A stretch of 64,000 nucleotides of DNA. Source: Trichobilharzia regenti (taxonomy: Eukaryota; Platyhelminthes; Trematoda; Strigeidida; Schistosomatidae). The position numbers and the translations under genes were made by a program. The DNA lies in NCBI GenBank assembly GCA_944472135.2, contig OX235270.1, positions 145,281,632-145,345,631 on the forward strand, read 5' to 3'. The notes beneath the pieces are model-generated. The model made no database searches. It saw only the letters and a list, made by a program, of their open reading frames with translations, and was not told where the DNA came from. Each line of letters starts with the position of its first letter. Position 1 is the first letter of the stretch. This document shows positions 23,276-34,734 of the stretch, piece by piece.

Positions 23276-23427
23276 AATGAACTTCTACTGGAAACAGCCA
23301 AGACAATTTACCCAATATAGACTATATAAGTGGTTAAAATCAAAACTTAACAGACAAAAGTCAAGTTAAAGTTTTTTTAAATGTTCTTGAAGTGAATAAC
23401 ACAACAAAACAGCGATTTGTCAAAAAC

Positions 23428-23597
23428 GTCGTCTCATATCTTGATGATTTCCAAGAAAATATTCCGTTTTACCTTCTATATCAAGAAGTTAAGACATTCT
23501 GAAATAACCCAATCCTTACTCCTACAATTCGTTAACTCACACATCCTGCCTATATTTTTGGAGGGATACTGAAGAAAGACTATACCTTAGTAGGCAG
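23428..23597 (+). mobile_element. LINE B fragment at end of unit 1
   Basis: Matches the RT C-terminal region of the family A LINE copies (e.g. the minus strand of 56950-57150). It is cut at the TAGGCAG joint by the start of unit 2. Its complete counterpart is 30829-31719. Confidence 0.85.
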
Positions 23598-25823
23598 TCA
23601 GCTTGTCTTACTCCCGTATGTACTTCGGAAGCATCGCTGAGTTATATGTTGTGGATCAACTGACACGTGACACTGTCATATAACTGGAGTTGAATGAGGT
23701 TTGATAAAGATTTGGTGTACTACATAATGTGGAACCATTTTCCAAATTACTCCACAGTCAGAGCTGTCGATAGCCTTTTCAAAGTCGATGAAGTTGAGAT
23801 AGAGAGAGGCTTGACCGCTATTCTATGCTTTGTTCTGTGATGACCATGCATAGAGTTGCAATTCGATCAGCATATGATATACCTTTCCTCAAGCCAGTCA
23901 GCTTGTTCCCATGAGTGACGGAGTTCTGTTTTCAATGCATCCCCTATTTGCTACAGGATGATGCGACTTAGTATTTTACTTGGCATGGAAAAGCATGATT
24001 CGACGCCGGTTCTTGCACAGGCCTAAGTCGTCCTTTTTTGGCAGCTTGACAAGGTAGCCAGCCTTTCTCCTAATCTGTAGGTACCTTTTCTTCTTTCCAA
24101 ACCTTTTGCAGTAATGGCATCAGAACACCTGCCGCAGCCTCTGGGTCCATTTTCAGTGCTTCGGGAGGAATTCCATTTGATCCTGCCGCCTTCCTGGCCG
24201 GCGGTCAATAGCTTAATCGCATTTGGGATTTCTGCTTTCGTTCGTTGAAGGAATGGTGTCCACTAGCAGGCAGTTCTGCACGTGCTGTTGGTGGTGGCGT
24301 ATTTCTGGGGGAGTTGCAGGAGACGATCGGTTCAAGAGTCCTTTAAAGTGACCAGCCCATTGTTTTATCTGTTTCTCTTCCTCGGTAATCTGGTTTCCTT
24401 GAGCATCATTTATTGGTTTCATCATCTGGTTTTATCTCTTCTCGGATAGCTAGCAGCCTGATTATCTGGTATAATGTCCTGAGGTCTCTTTTACTCGCGG
24501 TCTGTGTCTTCTGCTTCAGTTGCCAGCCAGTGTGTCATAAAATTATCTTTTGTCTGTACTGGCACCCTTCTTCACTCCTTTCCGTATTCAGTGCAGTGTA
24601 CATTGCTGTGAACTTAGCTTCTCCTTCTACTGCCAATCTTTGCAAATTCTCTTACATCATTCTTCTCTCCTTTCTTCTATTAGCTTCCAGGTAGTTGTCC
24701 GTTGAGAGCCATTCCTTGTCGTATCTCTTCTTTCCCACTAGAACGATTTCACACGTTTCCTTGGCCATCACCTTCAGAGAGTTCCAATAATCCTTCACTC
24801 ATACCACGTAGTGTCTCCGATATTGCTATAACCTGTTCTGTAGTGAAGGCAGGTATCGATTGTGGCTTTGTCCTTCAGTTTCTGAATGTTGAACTTGAAT
24901 TATGGTGGCCTGTTTCCTGTTGTTTTGGGGGATTTTAACTTCACCTTAAAGGTAACCTGCAATAGACGATGGTCTGAGCCCGCATCAGCTCCCCTTCACG
25001 ACTTCGTGTCCAGCGGGCAGGCAGGCTGTGTCTCCACTTCTTTGAGCTGCATCGAGATGAAGTCCGTATGGCTTTTGGTGTGTCTGTCAGTCGAAATCCA
25101 TGTTGCTTTGTGTATATCCTTGTGTTTGTACCCACTGCCTTCAACCACCAAATCATTGAAAGCCCAGAAGTCTATGGAGTGTTCTCCGCTCTCATTCATT
25201 TCACCGGGTAAGAGCCTCTCAACCCATGATGAGTTCTCTTCCTTTACTGTCTACTTTCAGCACACCTGGGATTAATAACACCTATGAGGGTTTTGATGTC
25301 GCCATTTGGGATGCTGTCCACTACTGTTTGAAGTTGTCTGTACCTTCTTCTCTTGGTCCGAGTTGTTTGTGGCGCTGTTCGTAGCATTGGATAATTGTAA
25401 CTTTCCTACCCTCACTTGGAGTTGAGTCTTGCAGTCATAATCTTCATGAGGAGATTGGTTCCGACTGCATTAGGGCTCTGGCTGGCACTAGTGACATGAT
25501 GATAGCCACTCTCCGCCTCAGTATGCTCGTGATTGTCTTCTGGGTGGCCAGACTGGAGTAGATTACTGGCTCTCCAGTTGACAGTTTCGACAATCCACAG
25601 ATATTCCATCTGCCCCCACAGACTGCCAGAACTTCTATACCATATCTTCTCATTTCTCTGGCTGTCTGGGAAGTCTTCCCAGCCAGCCTCGTACATTGTA
25701 CGGACACTTCATTTCCCCATTCTTATTCTTGATTCTATCGAGAGAACACAGACACATCGGTTGGGTGACTGGTTTCCCGAAGTCGGCCTGCTTTGATATT
25801 TCGCCTCTCCGATTCCAGCGAAG
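23591..25823 (-). mobile_element. RTE-1 partial copy in unit 2
   Basis: Duplicate of 16190-18422: the 5' endonuclease part and RT entry of the RTE-like LINE, lacking the 3' third because the duplication begins inside the element. Confidence 0.85.
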
Positions 25824-27115
25824 AAAAGTTCACCAGGCTGCCCAAAAAGACTCTTCTCATATATCAAGAGGAGAACACTTAAGAGTGATGCTATCCCACC
25901 TCTTATGCTTGAAGATGACCAGACAAACATGGCTGAGGAAAACTTGACCAAGGCTGAGGCTTTGTCCAAGCACTTTATTCAGGTATTCTCTGATAATATT
26001 GATACCAGCTTTGTAAATTTTCCAAAAGGTAACTTGAAAATAGCACCCGTATACATTGGAAAGGATACTGTCCTAAAGTGGCTTCTAAGGCTCAATCCTG
26101 GTAAGTCCAGTGGCCCTGATGAACTCCACCCACGTATATTAACAGCATTGGCTGAAAGCATAGCCGAGCCATTGTCGGTAATCTCCAATATGTCTCTGGA
26201 CCAGTCTAAATGTCCAAGAGACTGGAAAGATGCCATCATTAGTCCGGTCTTCAAAACCGGATCTAGAAACTAAGTTCAGAACTATCGTCCTGTTAGTTTG
26301 ACCAGTATTGTTGTTAAACTATTAGAAAGAATAATTCGTGATGCTATCATTCAGTTCATTGAAGGGAACAAACTTTTCGCTGTGGAACAGCACGGTTTTA
26401 GAGCAGGTCATTCTTGCTTGACCAACCTTCTTTTGGCCAGAGAAAGTTGGGCAAGCTCAGCTGATGCTAATATACCGGTGGATGCCATATTCATAGACCT
26501 TAGCAAGGCGTTTGACAGGGTTTCTCATTCAGGTCTTCTAGTAAAGTTAGGTAGTCTGGGAATCAATAAAGTGGTTACCGACTGAATTCAAGACTTTCTA
26601 AAGGACAGAAGACAAAGAGTACGAGTTAACGGGGTTTTATCAACATGGGAATCGGTTAAGAGTGGCGTTCCTCAGGGTACAATTCTAAGCCCACTTCTTT
26701 TCCTGATTTATGTTAATGAGATTCCATCGGTAGTTAAGTCATCCTGCTTACTGTTTGCTGATGACATCAAGATATGGAGGGCTTTGCACGATGACAGTGA
26801 TCAACTTGCTTTGCAGGAAGACTTAAACTTGTTAAGTGATTGGTGTAAGCACTGGGCCTTGGAGATTAACTTAAGCAAGAGTGTAGTTATGCATGTATCC
26901 CATGGTCACGTGCACAATTACTCAATGAATGGCATTACTCTCCCAGTGGTCACTGAGTACAAGGACTTGGGAGTGGTTGTGCAGCATGACTTGAAAACAG
27001 CAACAAACTGTAGAACTGCAGCCACTAAGGGTTTTCGAATGTTATGGGCCATACGCAAGGCTTTTGCGAACTTTGACGCTGATATATTTCGTATATTATA
27101 TCCGACTTATATCAG
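25824..27115 (+). mobile_element. Element P inverted fragment (unit 2)
   Basis: Duplicate of 18423-19714 with the same two stop codons. It forms the left arm of the second fold-back (25824-27032 against 27116-28324). Confidence 0.9.
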
Positions 27116-28506
27116 ACCCTTAGTGGCTGCAGTTCTACAGTTTGTTGCTGTTTTCAAGTCATGCTGCACAACCACTCCCAAGTCCTTGTACTCAGTGACC
27201 ACTGGGAGAGTAATGCCATTCATTGAGTAATTGTGCACGTGACCATGGGATACATGCATAACTACACTCTTGCTTAAGTTAATCTCCAAGGCCCAGTGCT
27301 TACACCAATCACTTAACAAGTTTAAGTCTTCCTGCAAAGCAAGTTGATCACTGTCATCGTGCAAAGCCCTCCATATCTTGATGTCATCAGCAAACAGTAA
27401 GCAGGATGACTTAACTACCGATGGAATCTCATTAACATAAATCAGGAAAAGAAGTGGGCTTAGAATTGTACCCTGAGGAACGCCACTCTTAACCGATTCC
27501 CATGTTGATAAAACCCCGTTAACTCGTACTCTTTGTCTTCTGTCCTTTAGAAAGTCTTGAATTCAGTCGGTAACCACTTTATTGATTCCCAGACTACCTA
27601 ACTTTACTAGAAGACCTGAATGAGAAACCCTGTCAAACGCCTTGCTAAGGTCTATGAATATGGCATCCACCGGTATATTAGCATCAGCTGAGCTTGCCCA
27701 ACTTTCTCTGGCCAAAAGAAGGTTGGTCAAGCAAGAATGATCTGCTCTAAAACCGTGCTGTTCCACAGCGAAAAGTTTGTTCCCTTCAATGAACTGAATG
27801 ATAGCATCACGAATTATTCTTTCTAATAGTTTAACAACAATACTGGTCAAACTAACAGGACGATAGTTCTGAACTTAGTTTCTAGATCCGGTTTTGAAGA
27901 CCGGACTAATGATGGCATCTTTCCAGTCTCTTGGACATTTAGACTGGTCCAGAGACATATTGGAGATTACCGACAATGGCTCGGCTATGCTTTCAGCCAA
28001 TGCTGTTAATATACGTGGGTGGAGTTCATCAGGGCCACTGGACTTACCAGGATTGAGCCTTAGAAGCCACTTTAGGACAGTATCCTTTCCAATGTATACG
28101 GGTGCTATTTTCAAGTTACCTTTTGGAAAATTTACAAAGCTGGTATCAATATTATCAGAGAATACCTGAATAAAGTGCTTGGACAAAGCCTCAGCCTTGG
28201 TCAAGTTTTCCTCAGCCATGTTTGTCTGGTCATCTTCAAGCATAAGAGGTGGGATAGCATCACTCTTAAGTGTTCTTCTCTTGATATATGAGAAGAGTCT
28301 TTTTGGGTAGCCTGGTGAACTTTTAACTAACTGGGTTTCGTAAGCTATCCTTGACTGGTGGATCAAAGTTTTACACTGGTTTCTGGTTTCGCAGTATTTC
28401 AGCCGGAACTGCTGTAGCCCAGTAGAAACAAAGAGATTCCAGAACCTTTTTCTCCGTCTCAGGAGTGTTATAGCTTGTCTATTTATCCATGGTGGCCGAT
28501 TTGGTT
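27116..28506 (-). pseudogene. Element P reverse transcriptase, second copy
   Basis: Same as 19715-21105, with the same TAA and TGA interruptions and the same 3' truncation. Confidence 0.85.
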
Positions 28507-28687
28507 ATTTTTTTTTTATTTTTTATTTACAGCTTGATTCCACACTGTATTTTTGGTACAAGTATGGGATTTTCAGCATGGATGTCGGTAGCCCAAATTT
28601 TGCAGGCCGACCGTAGATATCAGGTGTGCACCGGCGTGGGCTCGAACCTCGGACCATGTGCATGGTGGGCGAGAGTCCTAACCACTG
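28507..28687 (-). repeat. tRNA-derived SINE, family S, second copy
   Basis: Duplicate of the SINE at 21106-21286. It was therefore present before the tandem duplication. Confidence 0.9.
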
Positions 28688-28688
28688 G

Positions 28689-29609
28689 CCTTTTAGGAAC
28701 CCTCCAGGGGATGAGATCAGTGGTAACCCTCTCAAGTGTATTCTTAAATCTATCCCATTCATCTTCAATGGATGAGACAATGTTGACTGACCAGTCGGCA
28801 GTTGAAGCACGCTCCTTTATAGCCACTATGTCAGCATGCCAAACACTAGGCCGGGATTTGGGTTGAAAACTGACTAAATTGCCAGCCCTTAAGTTAAAAT
28901 CTAACACCCCATGATCACTGTTTGCTAGAGGTGGATGAATAACTAGACCATCCACGTCGTCGTTGTCATGAGTAAGCACTAAGTCCAGCAAGGAAGATCC
29001 TTGGGTAGAACCGAATCTTGTACTACCTAAGACATGTTGTGTCAGGGCATTTTCCATGGTTGTCAAGAGTAACCGGCTGTCAAACTTATCAGCGGATCCT
29101 GGAGATGTGACAGCTACCCAGTCTATATGAGGTGCATTAAAATCACCTAGAATAAGACAGCTACTGTGTTTACTCCATTGTTTGAGGTGATCTAAAATGA
29201 AGTCATCACACTGACAATAGGGACTTCTATACAGAACTCCAATGAGTAGAGTGCCGGTTGCAAAGCTTACTTCACAGCTAATTACCTCACCTGTCCCACT
29301 GTCATGAGCTTCAGATTTCACGGAACGAACATGTAGGGAGTTGTTGATGTACAGAGCAACCCCGCCACCTCTACGACCCTTAACTCTGTCGCTGCGCAAG
29401 CAACTAAATCCGCATAGCTCAGGTGTGTCATCTAATCCCGAAACCAGCCATGTTTCAGTAATGGCCACAATACCTGGGCTAAGGTCTTCTACTAATACAC
29501 CTAGCTCGTGAAATTTGTTCCCGATACTACGTATATTAGTGTACACTACCTTCAGGCTTCCTATGCGGTCTGGCCTATCCACACAGGTCTTGGAAGCATA
29601 CGTTTCCAA
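28689..29609 (-). pseudogene. Element P endonuclease, second copy
   Basis: Same as 21288-22208; the frame runs into the SINE at the same residue. Confidence 0.85.
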
Positions 29610-30676
29610 GACCTGACTATTTGAAAACCCACCAGTTTAAGGTTAGTCTCACCATTTTTGCGTCTTGTTTCTAGCTGGGACAAAACTTCTTTTCGTTTAA
29701 GTCTGTCTTCAAGAGATAAATCAGGTCTGGCTGAAATTCCTGACCCGGCAAGGTTGTGTACATTAGCCAGTAGATGATTCCGTTCATCAGGAGAACCTAA
29801 GACTACTTTAAGCAACCTACGCTGACTAGAACATTCATCATCTCTTTTGCCTATTCTAATCAGCTTTTTAATCGATACTCCAGGGAAATTCGCTGGGAGC
29901 ATCTTCCTTATAATACTACTCACTAATTTAAGGTCGTGATCGTGCCTTTTCACGGGATCAGATTCTTTGGACTCTTCCAAATTTCCAACAATTATGTTAG
30001 AGTCTAAGGAGAGCTTGTCGTATTTAGCAGTGGCTACGTCCTTTCTCACCACTATTGATGCAGCCTGGCTACAGGTGACAGACGTTTGCCTACCATCAAT
30101 ATTACTATATTTCTTCCGACTGCTTATTTTTGTTACCCATTTATCATCTGCCTGCAGTTGCTTCTCAGGGCTGCTGCAGTTTTTGATGGTACAATCAAGA
30201 TCAGTGTCTGCGCCACCTTCATGGTGAACTTCGCTTACGGTGTTCTCTGGTTCTGAGGTGCTGTTTACAGCTTCCGTTTTGTTACCTTTTCGCTTACTAA
30301 GACGCTTCGAACGCCTAGTAGGTTTTACTTCCGGGGTAACTGGGATAGTAACCGCCGGTGTGATAACATTCATGATGGCACTTACTGCTTCATCTTCAGA
30401 CGGGCAGTCCGTGTCACTCTTACTAGCCACGCTATCATCAGGAAGTTCCATGGCTTTAGACAGCAGTTCGTGAGCCTCCCTTATTAAGGTCATCTTTGGG
30501 GAACAACACATTCTGCACATCCAGTGGGATGTTGGAGCAGTACAGCGTTTGTATGCAGCTGGACGTAATCCAGTACACATCTTATGATACCATTTTTCAC
30601 AGTTATTACACTGTATTCCATCATCTACCAAAAAGTAACACTCCGCCCTATTACATTTATGTGGTACTTTTGACAT
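29561..30676 (-). CDS. Element P ORF1, second copy
   Basis: Identical to the 22160-23275 protein except residue 27, which is Glu here and Asp in the other copy, next to zinc-ligand C26 of the PHD finger. The change is conservative and both copies remain open. Confidence 0.85.
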   Translation of the reverse strand: MSKVPHKCNRAECYFLVDDGIQCNNCEKWYHKMCTGLRPAAYKRCTAPTSHWMCRMCCSPKMTLIREAHELLSKAMELPDDSVASKSDTDCPSEDEAVSAIMNVITPAVTIPVTPEVKPTRRSKRLSKRKGNKTEAVNSTSEPENTVSEVHHEGGADTDLDCTIKNCSSPEKQLQADDKWVTKISSRKKYSNIDGRQTSVTCSQAASIVVRKDVATAKYDKLSLDSNIIVGNLEESKESDPVKRHDHDLKLVSSIIRKMLPANFPGVSIKKLIRIGKRDDECSSQRRLLKVVLGSPDERNHLLANVHNLAGSGISARPDLSLEDRLKRKEVLSQLETRRKNGETNLKLVGFQIVRSWKRMLPRPVWIGQTA

Positions 30677-30828
30677 AATGAACTTCTACTGGAAACAGCC
30701 AAGACAATTTACCCAATATAGACTATATAAGTGGTTAAAATCAAAACTTAACAGACAAAAGTCAAGTTAAAGTTTTTTTAAATGTTCTTGAAGTGAATAA
30801 CACAACAAAACAGCGATTTGTCAAAAAC

Positions 30829-31719
30829 GTCGTCTCATATCTTGATGATTTCCAAGAAAATATTCCGTTTTACCTTCTATATCAAGAAGTTAAGACATTC
30901 TGAAATAACCCAATCCTTACTCCTACAATTCGTTAACTCACACATCCTGCCTATATTTTTGGAGGGATACTGAAGAAAGACTATACCTTAGTAGGCAGGA
31001 TGTTAAAGGTTGTCAGCATGGTAAGCAACGTGCCACTTAACCAGCTTGTTAATATTCTGTTTGACAGGCACATGGACTCATGTGAAAAATGGGCTAAATC
31101 CATTCTATCTAACTCGCACCACCCTCTTCATTCACAACTCTCCCCTTGTATCTCATCAGGCAAAACCAGAAGCCTATATAGAAAACTATATGCTCGCACT
31201 AGTAAGTACAAAAACTCAACCATGCCCTACTTAGCTCGTGTTCTGTGCTATAAAGAAAGCATTAGGCGTGATACCTATAACTTATTAAATAGTCAGTAGA
31301 ACAACTGGATCTCGTCTTTCCGACTCATATCATTTATGGGTACAACGTTTTCTTTCTTTCCTTTCCTTTTCTCTCTCTTTTTTCTCAGTTATGTGTTTCT
31401 TTGTTTCTTTCTTCCTTACAAACGCTATTAAAACATTCTTCTTCGTTCTCTACACTCTGTTTATCTCGACCTTTTGTTACCACTTATGCCAGTAAATATG
31501 CTAGCATCTTTTTTTCTGACACCTTCAAACACTCTGTTCAATTTTTTCTTTGCTACCGACATGCCAAATGTTGTTGTCAAAACTAACTAACTCTTAATCT
31601 ATGTAGGATTGTATTTATTGTTTATTGTGTACCAACTGGATGCAATACTGTAGGAAAAATTTCTGAGAATTCCATTCTGTATCACAAGTACTGTTTTGGA
31701 ATAAAGCAAATTATTATTA
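30829..31719 (+). mobile_element. CR1-like LINE B, 3' fragment
   Basis: Reads from the RT C-terminal region to the family A 3' end: MLKVVSMVSNVPLNQLVNIL, SCEKWAKSILSNSHHPLHSQ and YARTSKYKNST (frame 31000-31299), a CT-rich 3' UTR, then GAATTCCATTCTGTATCAC and an ATT-repeat tail. It closely matches the minus-strand copy at 56236-58240. The duplication's right border falls inside it at 30992-30998. Confidence 0.9.
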
Positions 31720-32296
31720 TTATTTTCGGCATTCTTGAAACACACACTTTAAGAAGCTGTGTAGTGGGAATAGTGATCGGCTTCTTACAGTAGTATCCTA
31801 GTATCTAGTGGAATGGATTTATTGTGCATTTTTAGGCACATAAGATTGATAGGACTGTATTGCTTCACTTTCGTTTAAGGTTAAAATACTCCGAAAATCT
31901 TCACAAATGGGGTCATGTCACAAAAAAAGAAGAAGCAAATTTAGGTCGCCCTGAGGTACAACAGTTTCACTCAGTAATAAAATATAAGGAGGTTTCCTGT
32001 TTGTAATTTAGTGTTGCTCAGGTAAATACAGACAGCAGTAGTCTGTGATACAGAATCTTGATAAAGCTGTTCAACAAGAGGCATCAGAGGCATATGTACG
32101 GTGTGGAATCAAGCTGAAATTAAAAAAAAAAAAGTATAGCGTCAGGTATATAAAGTTGAAAGCATTTTAATACATAGCGAAAATATTCATTCAGACATCT
32201 AGAAAAATAAGAAAAGTGAGCAAAGAATATGCCTTTCAATAATTTCCTCTTCTGGCTCTATAAATATATATTTGCTTATATACATAGATTATTAAA
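31720..32296. other. Unassigned, with a SINE 3' scrap
   Basis: No gene seen. 32101-32134 (GTGTGGAATCAAGCTG plus A-run) is the 3' end of a plus-strand family S SINE. Confidence 0.5.
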
Positions 32297-33508
32297 AAGA
32301 CAGTTGCAGCGAAGAAAATTTTCTTTTCAACGAAATCATCAACGACAAGGCTGTACTTTCGTGTATTTATAATAAATGGGTGGGAAATTTCAGGATAATT
32401 TCTGGTGAAGGGTCAAATTAATAAAATTACAATTAGGAATTAAAATGCCGTAAGAAACAGGGGGACGGATAAAACTCAAACAAAGTAGCATGATAATTAT
32501 TGGGAAGATTTACATGTTGTGCAACTGGGGGTTAGAAATGTAGAAATAACATGATAGACAAAATGGTTGGATAAAAAATCTGGTGGGATCATAACTAATG
32601 TGACGAATAATTGTTTATGCAATCAGGGACTAAATATGTAGAAATAATAAAATGACAAAATAGACAGGCAGTTCAGATATGGAAATATGGTAGTGTAAAT
32701 ACGGATTCCCGAAAGAATAACCAACAAGAAACTATGGGAACAAAAAAAACAAGAACCAATCGCCCAACAAATATGCAGGAGAAAGTGCAGATGGAGGGGG
32801 CTGCGGGGTGACATCGCGCTTCAGGCCCTCGAGTAGAACCCGAAAGAGAAGCGGTGAGTGGGACGTCAGTGCAAGGGTGACATGGAGGAGATCGTGTGTA
32901 GAGGAGTTGAAAGAGTATGGACTAACATGGATGCAGGTGAAAAGTACAGCAGAAGACAGAGGCAAGTGGAGACGTGCAGTTGAAGCCCTATATTCCACTA
33001 GGAACCCAAGGGAACAATAATAATAATAAATAGGGATTGAGAAAAACTTAAAACTAATATGAATAAACAGGTAGTTTGGATAAGAAAGGCATTGGGATGG
33101 TCATTACTAAAAGAATCGCCTGTTTGTGATAGCCGTGACAGCGACAAGAGTTAGATGTATTTCTTTTGGATACCAAGCGTGGGTTTGAGCTTTTGGACGG
33201 CTAGTGCCTTGACTATGCCCAAATGTCTTAATTTCACTCCCTTTGATAGGTTTGATCGAATCTTGTATATTATTTTGAAGGATTTTTCGAAAGGCACTGA
33301 ATGTCCTGAACTGACCAGACATTCTGTCACTGAACTATATACACGTTTCCATTCTCATTTTTAATTCCTAATTGTAATTTTATTGATTTGACCCTTAACC
33401 GGAAATTATTCCGGAACTTTTTCACCCATTTATTATAAATACATGAATGTACAGCCTAGCTGATGACTTCGTCGAAAAAATTTTTCTCTTCGCTACAATT
33501 GTCTGTTT
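32297..33508. repeat. Segment with ~150-bp inverted ends
   Basis: 32297-32447 is the reverse complement of roughly 33355-33508 at about 85% identity (shared blocks: ATTTATAATAAATGGGTG, TTACAATTAGGAATTAAAA). The right end reads AGCTGATGACTTCGTCGAAAA on the plus strand, a hammerhead-like arrangement with a very short stem II. Between the ends lies a 3' RTE fragment. It is either a fold-back insertion or two opposed PLE ends. Confidence 0.65.
32770..33029 (+). mobile_element. RTE-like LINE 3' end fragment
   Basis: Plus-strand match to the RTE 3' region (GTAGAACCCGAAAGAGAAGC, GGGTGACATGGAGGAGATCG, GCAGAAGACAGAGGCAAGTG), ending in (AATA)n/TAA repeats. It is strongly 5'-truncated. Confidence 0.8.
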
Positions 33509-33509
33509 A

Positions 33510-34734
33510 TTATTCTCCATGATCAGATTTGTATATTCCGTGACACAGAATATTCTAGAATAGTGGTCAATAACAATATTGGTGTCTTTTAAATAATTTC
33601 GATTTGTTATGTAACTTCAATGTAATTATAGTTCACTAACGATAATTAAATTATTATAAGCATACTAATATAATAGCAAATAGAATATCAAATAAAATAT
33701 TAAGGAAATCTCCATAACTAATCGAATATCATTAAAACCTCGATTTACTGCCATAGTAAGGACAGTGTCTGAACCAACTTCTTCCTCTTCGATATATAAG
33801 TTGGGTTTCTTAGTGTGGATTCCAACGGCAAGCCGCAGAAATATGTATGCAGTAGACGAACTCTTTAGGTGAAGCTAAGACTACTTAGTATTCAATAGAT
33901 GACTTTGAAAGTGGCCTCGTCAACACTAATCTTGTGTTCTGTATCCACGAGATGAGATGGAATAGCGCTATGAATGGATTTAGTTTGTTCCTTGTTTGAC
34001 CACACAGGGTAGTGTTCGGAAATCCGACGAGAAACACGCCTAACTGTAAAACGGTGATAGCATACTACCTAATCCTCATATGTTTGCAGTCAAACTCATC
34101 TATGCTATTTAAGCCCTCATATTGTGGTTGAAGCTGATATACTAACAATTTTATTAATGCTTTCGTGAACAGGAGCGATGCTGGGGACATCACTCGCACC
34201 CAATTCCCATGAAACTTCATGAGTTCATGAAGCCGGCTGATCCTCCCGTAGAAGATAGCCGAAGTAAAGTAAGTAAGTTCGTGAACAGGAGAGTAACAGC
34301 TAAAAAGCCAAAAGACAATTCTAACGAACTTATATGCCATCCAGCTTCAGGATGGAGAATATGTTATCTCATTCGAAGACTGCCAGGGGAAAAACGTGGT
34401 TAAAATATGAGATAACGCTTAAACTATCAATTGATGAAATTCAGGGAAAATGTAACACTATCATATGCATCCCATGTTCCTAACGAATTGACTTTCCTAA
34501 ATTTTTCATGTGTCTTATGTTCTCAAAAAGCCGTTTTCCGTAGTTCTTCAGTTTGCCTGTCTTTCTGAATAGTATGTGTCTCCCTCTCTGTTACATATCT
34601 GGCATGCTAACTGTCTTTGCTGCTAAGTCGTTAGCTCGGTAAACTACTTCCTACACCTATTTGACAGTCCTATTTGTTGGAAAAACAATAGTTGGGATAA
34701 GAAGCTGACAATCACACTTGTCTTTCAGTAAAGC
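33510..34734. other. Unassigned sequence
   Basis: No supported gene. Overlapping short frames on both strands at 34065-34403 lack motifs. Confidence 0.4.

Larger units (their letters stand above)
19715..23427 (-). mobile_element. CR1-like LINE 'element P', 3'-truncated (unit 1)
   Basis: Minus-strand order: ORF1 with PHD finger (23275-22160), overlapping APE-type endonuclease (22208 onward), a family S SINE insertion (21286-21106), then RT with two stops down to 19715, where it meets the inverted piece. The RT C-terminus and 3' UTR are missing; the fragment at 7257-7985 shows what they look like. The 5' end abuts LINE B at 23427/23428. Confidence 0.9.
16190..23590. repeat. Tandem duplication, unit 1 (7,401 bp)
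   Basis: Every feature from 16190 recurs exactly 7,401 bp downstream. By eye I found three single-base differences between the units (at 16533/23934, 16676/24077 and 23196/30597), i.e. far above 99.9% identity. The unit joins RTE-1 (left) to the truncated LINE B (right). Confidence 0.95.
27116..30828 (-). mobile_element. CR1-like LINE 'element P' (unit 2)
   Basis: Duplicate of 19715-23427 with the same ORF1, endonuclease, SINE and RT stop pattern. Confidence 0.9.
23591..30991. repeat. Tandem duplication, unit 2 (7,401 bp)
   Basis: Head-to-tail copy of unit 1. The joint at 23591-23597 is TAGGCAG. The same seven bases occur at the native left border (16190-16196, inside RTE-1) and the native right border (30992-30998, inside LINE B), with different bases on either side. 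Confidence 0.95.

Noticed and set aside
16190..30991. Two independent insertions or a CRISPR-like/satellite array
   Set aside because: The unit spans parts of several unrelated elements and joins them at a microhomology, so it is a segmental tandem duplication of two units.
34065..34403. Overlapping ORFs on both strands as a small gene
   Set aside because: No motif, no splice-consistent extension and no repeat match; length is within chance for this base composition.
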